NCBI GenBank assembly: GCA_964460075.1
Contig: CAYWPC010000013.1
Span: 5,966 to 69,965 of the forward strand
DNA: 64,000 nt
Reading direction: 5' to 3'
DNA from: JAMBLL01 sp964460075
GTDB taxonomy: Bacteria; Actinomycetota; Acidimicrobiia; Spongiisociales; UBA5794
Below the pieces are notes generated by a model, which saw nothing but the letters and a program-made list of their open reading frames with translations, ran no database searches and was not told the DNA's origin. A program made the translations under genes and the position numbers. Below, piece after piece: positions 60,970 through 64,000 of the stretch (the first letter of the stretch is position 1; each line of letters begins with the position of its first letter).

Positions 60970-60983
60970 CGAAGGAGAACACG

Positions 60984-61892
60984 ATGGATATTGGCATGAT
61001 CGGTCTCGGAAAAATGGGGGCGAACATGGCTGAGCGGCTGGTACGAGGGGGCCACCGTGTTGTCGGGTTCGACCTGAATCCCGAATCGGTCACCGGAATC
61101 GTTGACCGCGGAGCCGAAGGCGCCGCGTCGATTTCCGATCTCGTTGCCATGCTCCCAACGCCACGAGTTATCTGGATGATGGTGCCGTCTGGTCGGCCCG
61201 TCGACGCCACCATTGCATCTCTCTCACCACTCCTCGACGAAGGAGACATCCTCATCGACGGTGGGAACTCGAACTACAAGGACACGCTTCGCCGTGCTGA
61301 GGCGTGCCGCGCCAACGGATACGCTCTCGTCGATGTTGGAACCAGCGGCGGTGTCTGGGGTCTCGCAGAGGGCTATTCGATGATGGTGGGGGGAGACGAA
61401 GCCGTAGTTGAACATCTTCGGCCAATCTTCGAGTCGCTTGCGCCTGCACCAGACAAGGGCTGGGGCCGCACAGGGGATTCTGGGGCAGGTCATTATGTGA
61501 AGATGGTGCACAACGGCATCGAGTACGGTCTCATGCAATCGTATGCCGAGGGATTCGCCCTCATGGAGGCCAAGGACGACTACGGCTTCGATCTCGCGCA
61601 AATCGCTGCGATCTGGCAGCATGGCAGCGTGGTTCGCTCCTGGCTTCTCGACCTGACCGCCGCAGCGCTCGCCGACAACCCCACCATGGAAGGGATAGCA
61701 CCATGGGTCCCCGATTCGGGTGAAGGACGCTGGACCGTGTTCGAGGCGATCGATCTCAACGTGTCAGCTCCGGTGATCGCGTTGTCGCTCATGCGTCGCA
61801 TAGGGTCGAGGGATGAAGTGGAGTATGCGGACCGCCTTCTGTCTGCGATGCGCAACCAGTTCGGCGGGCACGCCATCAAACGAGCGGATTGA
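60984..61892 (+). CDS. gnd: 6-phosphogluconate dehydrogenase, decarboxylating (short form)
   Basis: A 302-aa oxidoreductase of the short (GndA/YqeC-type, often NAD-linked) class. The nucleotide fold is MDIGMIGLGKMGANMAERLVRGGH. Substrate motifs are DGGNSNYKDTLRR and DVGTSGGVWGLAEGYSMMVGG, and the catalytic Lys/Asn region is AGHYVKMVHNGIEYGLMQSYAEGF. C-terminal half helical, shorter than the 470-aa E. coli form. GAAGGAG lies 6 nt before the ATG. Converts 6-phosphogluconate to ribulose 5-phosphate. Confidence 0.93.
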   Translation: MDIGMIGLGKMGANMAERLVRGGHRVVGFDLNPESVTGIVDRGAEGAASISDLVAMLPTPRVIWMMVPSGRPVDATIASLSPLLDEGDILIDGGNSNYKDTLRRAEACRANGYALVDVGTSGGVWGLAEGYSMMVGGDEAVVEHLRPIFESLAPAPDKGWGRTGDSGAGHYVKMVHNGIEYGLMQSYAEGFALMEAKDDYGFDLAQIAAIWQHGSVVRSWLLDLTAAALADNPTMEGIAPWVPDSGEGRWTVFEAIDLNVSAPVIALSLMRRIGSRDEVEYADRLLSAMRNQFGGHAIKRAD

Positions 61893-62118
61893 CAGCGATC
61901 ATCCGCCGACCCCAGCCATTCCCCCACGACTGAGCCGTAGATTTCGCTGATAGCGGAATCCGCTTGATGCGCCTTGGATATCAAGCTCTGGATCGACATC
62001 CGGCGTTGGGGACGCATCGCGTTCTGTCTGCGTTCAGGGATTGGCACTCGCCGTGGGCGCTCGCCGTGGGCACACGGATGAGCCCACGGAGGCGTGGACG
62101 CTTCGCACATCACGGAGA

Positions 62119-62880
62119 TCAGAACTGGATTCCGCGGGTGAGTGCGCCGTCGATGACCAGGTTCGTCCCTGTCGTGAAACTCGACACCGGGCTTGAGAGA
62201 AACACCACTCCGGCGGCCATCTCCTCCGGCGTCCCCATCCGGCCCGTCGGGTTCATGCCGAGAGCGGTTTCGTACAGGTCAGGGTTGTCGCTCTCGATGC
62301 TCTCCCAGACACCACCGGGAAAGTAGGTGTTGCCGGGCGACACGGTGTTCGCCCTGATCCCTCTCCCAGCCAGGTGATAGGCAAGACCCTGAACATAGGC
62401 GATGATCGCCGACTTGGCCGTCCCATACGGCCCTGAAGCGAAGTCGACTTCTCTACCAGACACACTCGCGATCGCGACGATGGAAGCCGTGTCGCTTCGC
62501 TCAAGATGCGGCATTGCGGCCTTGACAAGGTGAACGGTTCCCATGAGATCTACCGTGAGCGACGCTTCCCAGTTCTCATCGGTATCCGGGATGGCGAGGG
62601 CACTTACGTTGCTGACAACGATGTCGATGCCGCCGAACTTCGCGGCCGAGTCGCTCACCCAACTGCCGATCGCGGCAGCGTCACCCATGTCCATGGTGGT
62701 GCCGACAACCTCAGGGCCAACGGCCGAGAGCGCTTCTTCGGTCGCCTTGACGTCTGAAAGAGTGCGAGCACAGAAGGCAACATGGGCACCCTCATCGAGG
62801 AAACCTTCGATAATCGCTCGTCCGATGCCACGGGTTCCGCCTGTCACCAACACAGTGCGGCCTGTCAGATGTAGGTCCAT
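62119..62880 (-). CDS. short-chain dehydrogenase/reductase
   Basis: A 253-aa SDR. The cofactor motif is VLVTGGTRGIGRAIIEGF, followed by NVSALAIP (NNAG position) and the catalytic tetrad region SIVAIASVSGREVDFASGPYGTAKSAI (Ser, YxxxK). The position after beta-2 (CARTLSD) is typical of NADP-preferring members. AAGGAG 8 nt before the ATG at 62880 decides the start over the GTG at 62889. Substrate unknown; 3-ketoacyl- or hydroxy-compound reductase. Confidence 0.92.
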   Translation of the reverse strand: MDLHLTGRTVLVTGGTRGIGRAIIEGFLDEGAHVAFCARTLSDVKATEEALSAVGPEVVGTTMDMGDAAAIGSWVSDSAAKFGGIDIVVSNVSALAIPDTDENWEASLTVDLMGTVHLVKAAMPHLERSDTASIVAIASVSGREVDFASGPYGTAKSAIIAYVQGLAYHLAGRGIRANTVSPGNTYFPGGVWESIESDNPDLYETALGMNPTGRMGTPEEMAAGVVFLSSPVSSFTTGTNLVIDGALTRGIQF

Positions 62881-62934
62881 ATGCGTCACTCCTTCATCGA
62901 TCGGTTGGTTGTGAGTGTGAACGTCACACGTCTG

Positions 62935-63933
62935 CTAGAGCTGCCTGGCCCGGTCGCGCAAGTCTGCGTGCATGCCGCCAAACGCATCGGCTCGCGGCAC
63001 AAGAGCTTTCGCTGCTTTCACCACCACGGAGTAGTTGACGTCGACGACGTTCGCGACCGGCACTTCAGCCGTCTGGGAGAGAAGCTGGTACGCATCCATC
63101 TGATGGAGGCCGAAGAGTTCCTCGTACCACCGCACCATTTCGACTTGGGCGATGCGCCATGAATCTTCCATCGGGCGTGCAGAGCCGACAGCCATCCAGT
63201 AGTCATCGGTCTCGAGCCGAGGCCAAACCGGAGCGTGACCTTTGATCAGCTCAACGATGATCGTGGAGTTCATCGCTCCTTCCACGGCGGTCCCGCATGC
63301 CTCACCTTCACCCTGCCGATAGTGGCCGTCACCGAGTGAGAACAGCGCCCCTTCCTGGTTGACTCCGAGGAAGACAGTGGTGCCGGCCTTTACCTCAGGC
63401 GAGTCCATGTTTCCGCCGAAGCGCTCTGGAACGAGCGACGAGCGCACTTCACCACTAGCCGGGGCAAGTCCGACCGTGCCCAGCATCGGGCTCATCGGCA
63501 AATCGACGGAAAACTCTCCGAACCGGGCCTGGAAGCCCACGGTGTTTGCGGCCGTATCCACTTCGTATATCCATGTGGTGTCCGGAAGTGCGTCCTGGAG
63601 ATTGGCCGTTCGATCCGTTCCCGTGAGGCCGCCGAAGAACGGGATGGCTGCAGATGCGCCCCAGTCTCGGGCTGGTGTGAGATCGACGATATGGATGGCC
63701 AGCGTGTCACCCGGCTCCGCACCCTCGACGTAGAAGGGACCTGTCTGCGGGTTGACGTAGCGAAGATCAACCTTCTCGCTGGCTAGATCATGGACCGTCA
63801 TGAGGGCATGGTTGAATGCATCTTCGGACCAGAGCCGCATCGCCACGCCCGGTGTGATCCGCATGACGGGGGCCACACCACCAAAGGTGTATGCGTACTG
63901 CTCTCGGTCGGGGGTGAACTCGATGACATCCAT
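62935..63933 (-). CDS. acetamidase/formamidase family protein
   Basis: A 332-aa amidase of the FmdA/AmdA family. Family segments: YTFGGVAPVMRITPGVAMRLWSEDAFN, NPQTGPFYVEGAEPGDTLAIHIVDLTP, FGGNMDSPEVKAGTTVFLGVNQEGALFSLGDGHYRQGEGE and EGAMNSTIIVELIKG. It hydrolyses formamide or acetamide to ammonia and the acid; which one is not decided by sequence. Start at the ATG at 63933 with AAGAGG just upstream. The remaining 67 bp to the window end show no gene. Confidence 0.93.
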   Translation of the reverse strand: MDVIEFTPDREQYAYTFGGVAPVMRITPGVAMRLWSEDAFNHALMTVHDLASEKVDLRYVNPQTGPFYVEGAEPGDTLAIHIVDLTPARDWGASAAIPFFGGLTGTDRTANLQDALPDTTWIYEVDTAANTVGFQARFGEFSVDLPMSPMLGTVGLAPASGEVRSSLVPERFGGNMDSPEVKAGTTVFLGVNQEGALFSLGDGHYRQGEGEACGTAVEGAMNSTIIVELIKGHAPVWPRLETDDYWMAVGSARPMEDSWRIAQVEMVRWYEELFGLHQMDAYQLLSQTAEVPVANVVDVNYSVVVKAAKALVPRADAFGGMHADLRDRARQL

Positions 63934-64000
63934 GCCTCTTGAACGCTAGTCGCAGCGAGCGATCCGCGCCGGGTGCACTTCCGACATTCCTACGGGACGG

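Noticed and set aside
62049..62073. Direct repeat CTCGCCGTGGGC twice near the SDR gene
   Set aside because: Only two short copies in non-coding DNA; no sign of a CRISPR, iteron or binding-site array.
1..64000. tRNA, rRNA, CRISPR, insertion sequence or phage signals
   Set aside because: I looked through the intergenic regions and saw no cloverleaf-like tRNA, no repeat-spacer pattern, no transposase or integrase motif.

Overview
The window looks like a chromosomal piece of an actinobacterium (Actinomycetota; an Acidimicrobiia-like lineage is my best guess, not proven). The reasons are the fairly high G+C, frequent GTG/TTG starts, TAnnnT -10 boxes sitting 6-7 nt before start codons (leaderless mRNAs), the type of CoA and terpenoid catabolism genes, and long U-tract-less hairpins at gene ends. 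I see no rRNA, tRNA, CRISPR array, insertion sequence or phage gene.

Positions 1-30344 form one purine/urate catabolic island. It holds a BMP-type nucleoside ABC importer (two permeases and a lipoprotein, no ATPase in view), PEP carboxylase, an 8-oxoguanine deaminase, and a leftward operon for N-carbamoyl-D-amino-acid hydrolase, XdhD-like hydroxylase, SsnA, YgfK and YgeX. Next come carbamate kinase with an aspartate-transcarbamylase-like enzyme, a GntR regulator with YgeW, and an orphan soluble sensor kinase. Last is a tightly overlapped rightward operon: ureidopropionase-like amidase, thiamine-binding-fold protein, HTH protein, nucleobase deaminase, and xanthine dehydrogenase FAD/FeS and Mo subunits. 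Read together, purines are imported, deaminated and hydroxylated to urate, opened reductively (YgfK/SsnA), and the fragments go to pyruvate, ammonia and carbamoyl phosphate, from which carbamate kinase makes ATP. A 17-bp palindrome, TTTGACA-n3-TGTCAAA, lies upstream of the importer, the YgfK operon (two inverted copies) and the dehydrogenase operon, so the three transcripts look like one regulon.

Positions 30438-46546 are mixed housekeeping and small operons: lspA, an IscA/HesB-fold protein, a geranylgeranyl-reductase-like flavoprotein, a cytochrome b operon behind a MerR-type promoter, a small Cys/His protein behind a second one, alpha/beta hydrolases, enoyl-CoA hydratase, a glyoxalase-fold protein, a DEAD-box helicase with a C-terminal RRM beside a free-standing RRM protein, a PAP2 phosphatase, and a small membrane-protein operon interrupted by a broken PEP-synthase-like gene.

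Positions 46733-53845 are an acyclic-terpene/branched acyl-CoA operon (carboxyltransferase, biotin carboxylase, AtuA, acyl-CoA dehydrogenase, TetR). Positions 53994-55197 are a fluoride-resistance operon (DUF190 protein and two FluC/CrcB subunits) led by a fluoride riboswitch. The rest (55301-63933) encodes a PH-like protein, membrane dipeptidase, methyltransferase, enoyl-CoA hydratase with acyl-CoA synthetase, HAD hydrolase, 6-phosphogluconate dehydrogenase, an SDR and an acetamidase/formamidase.
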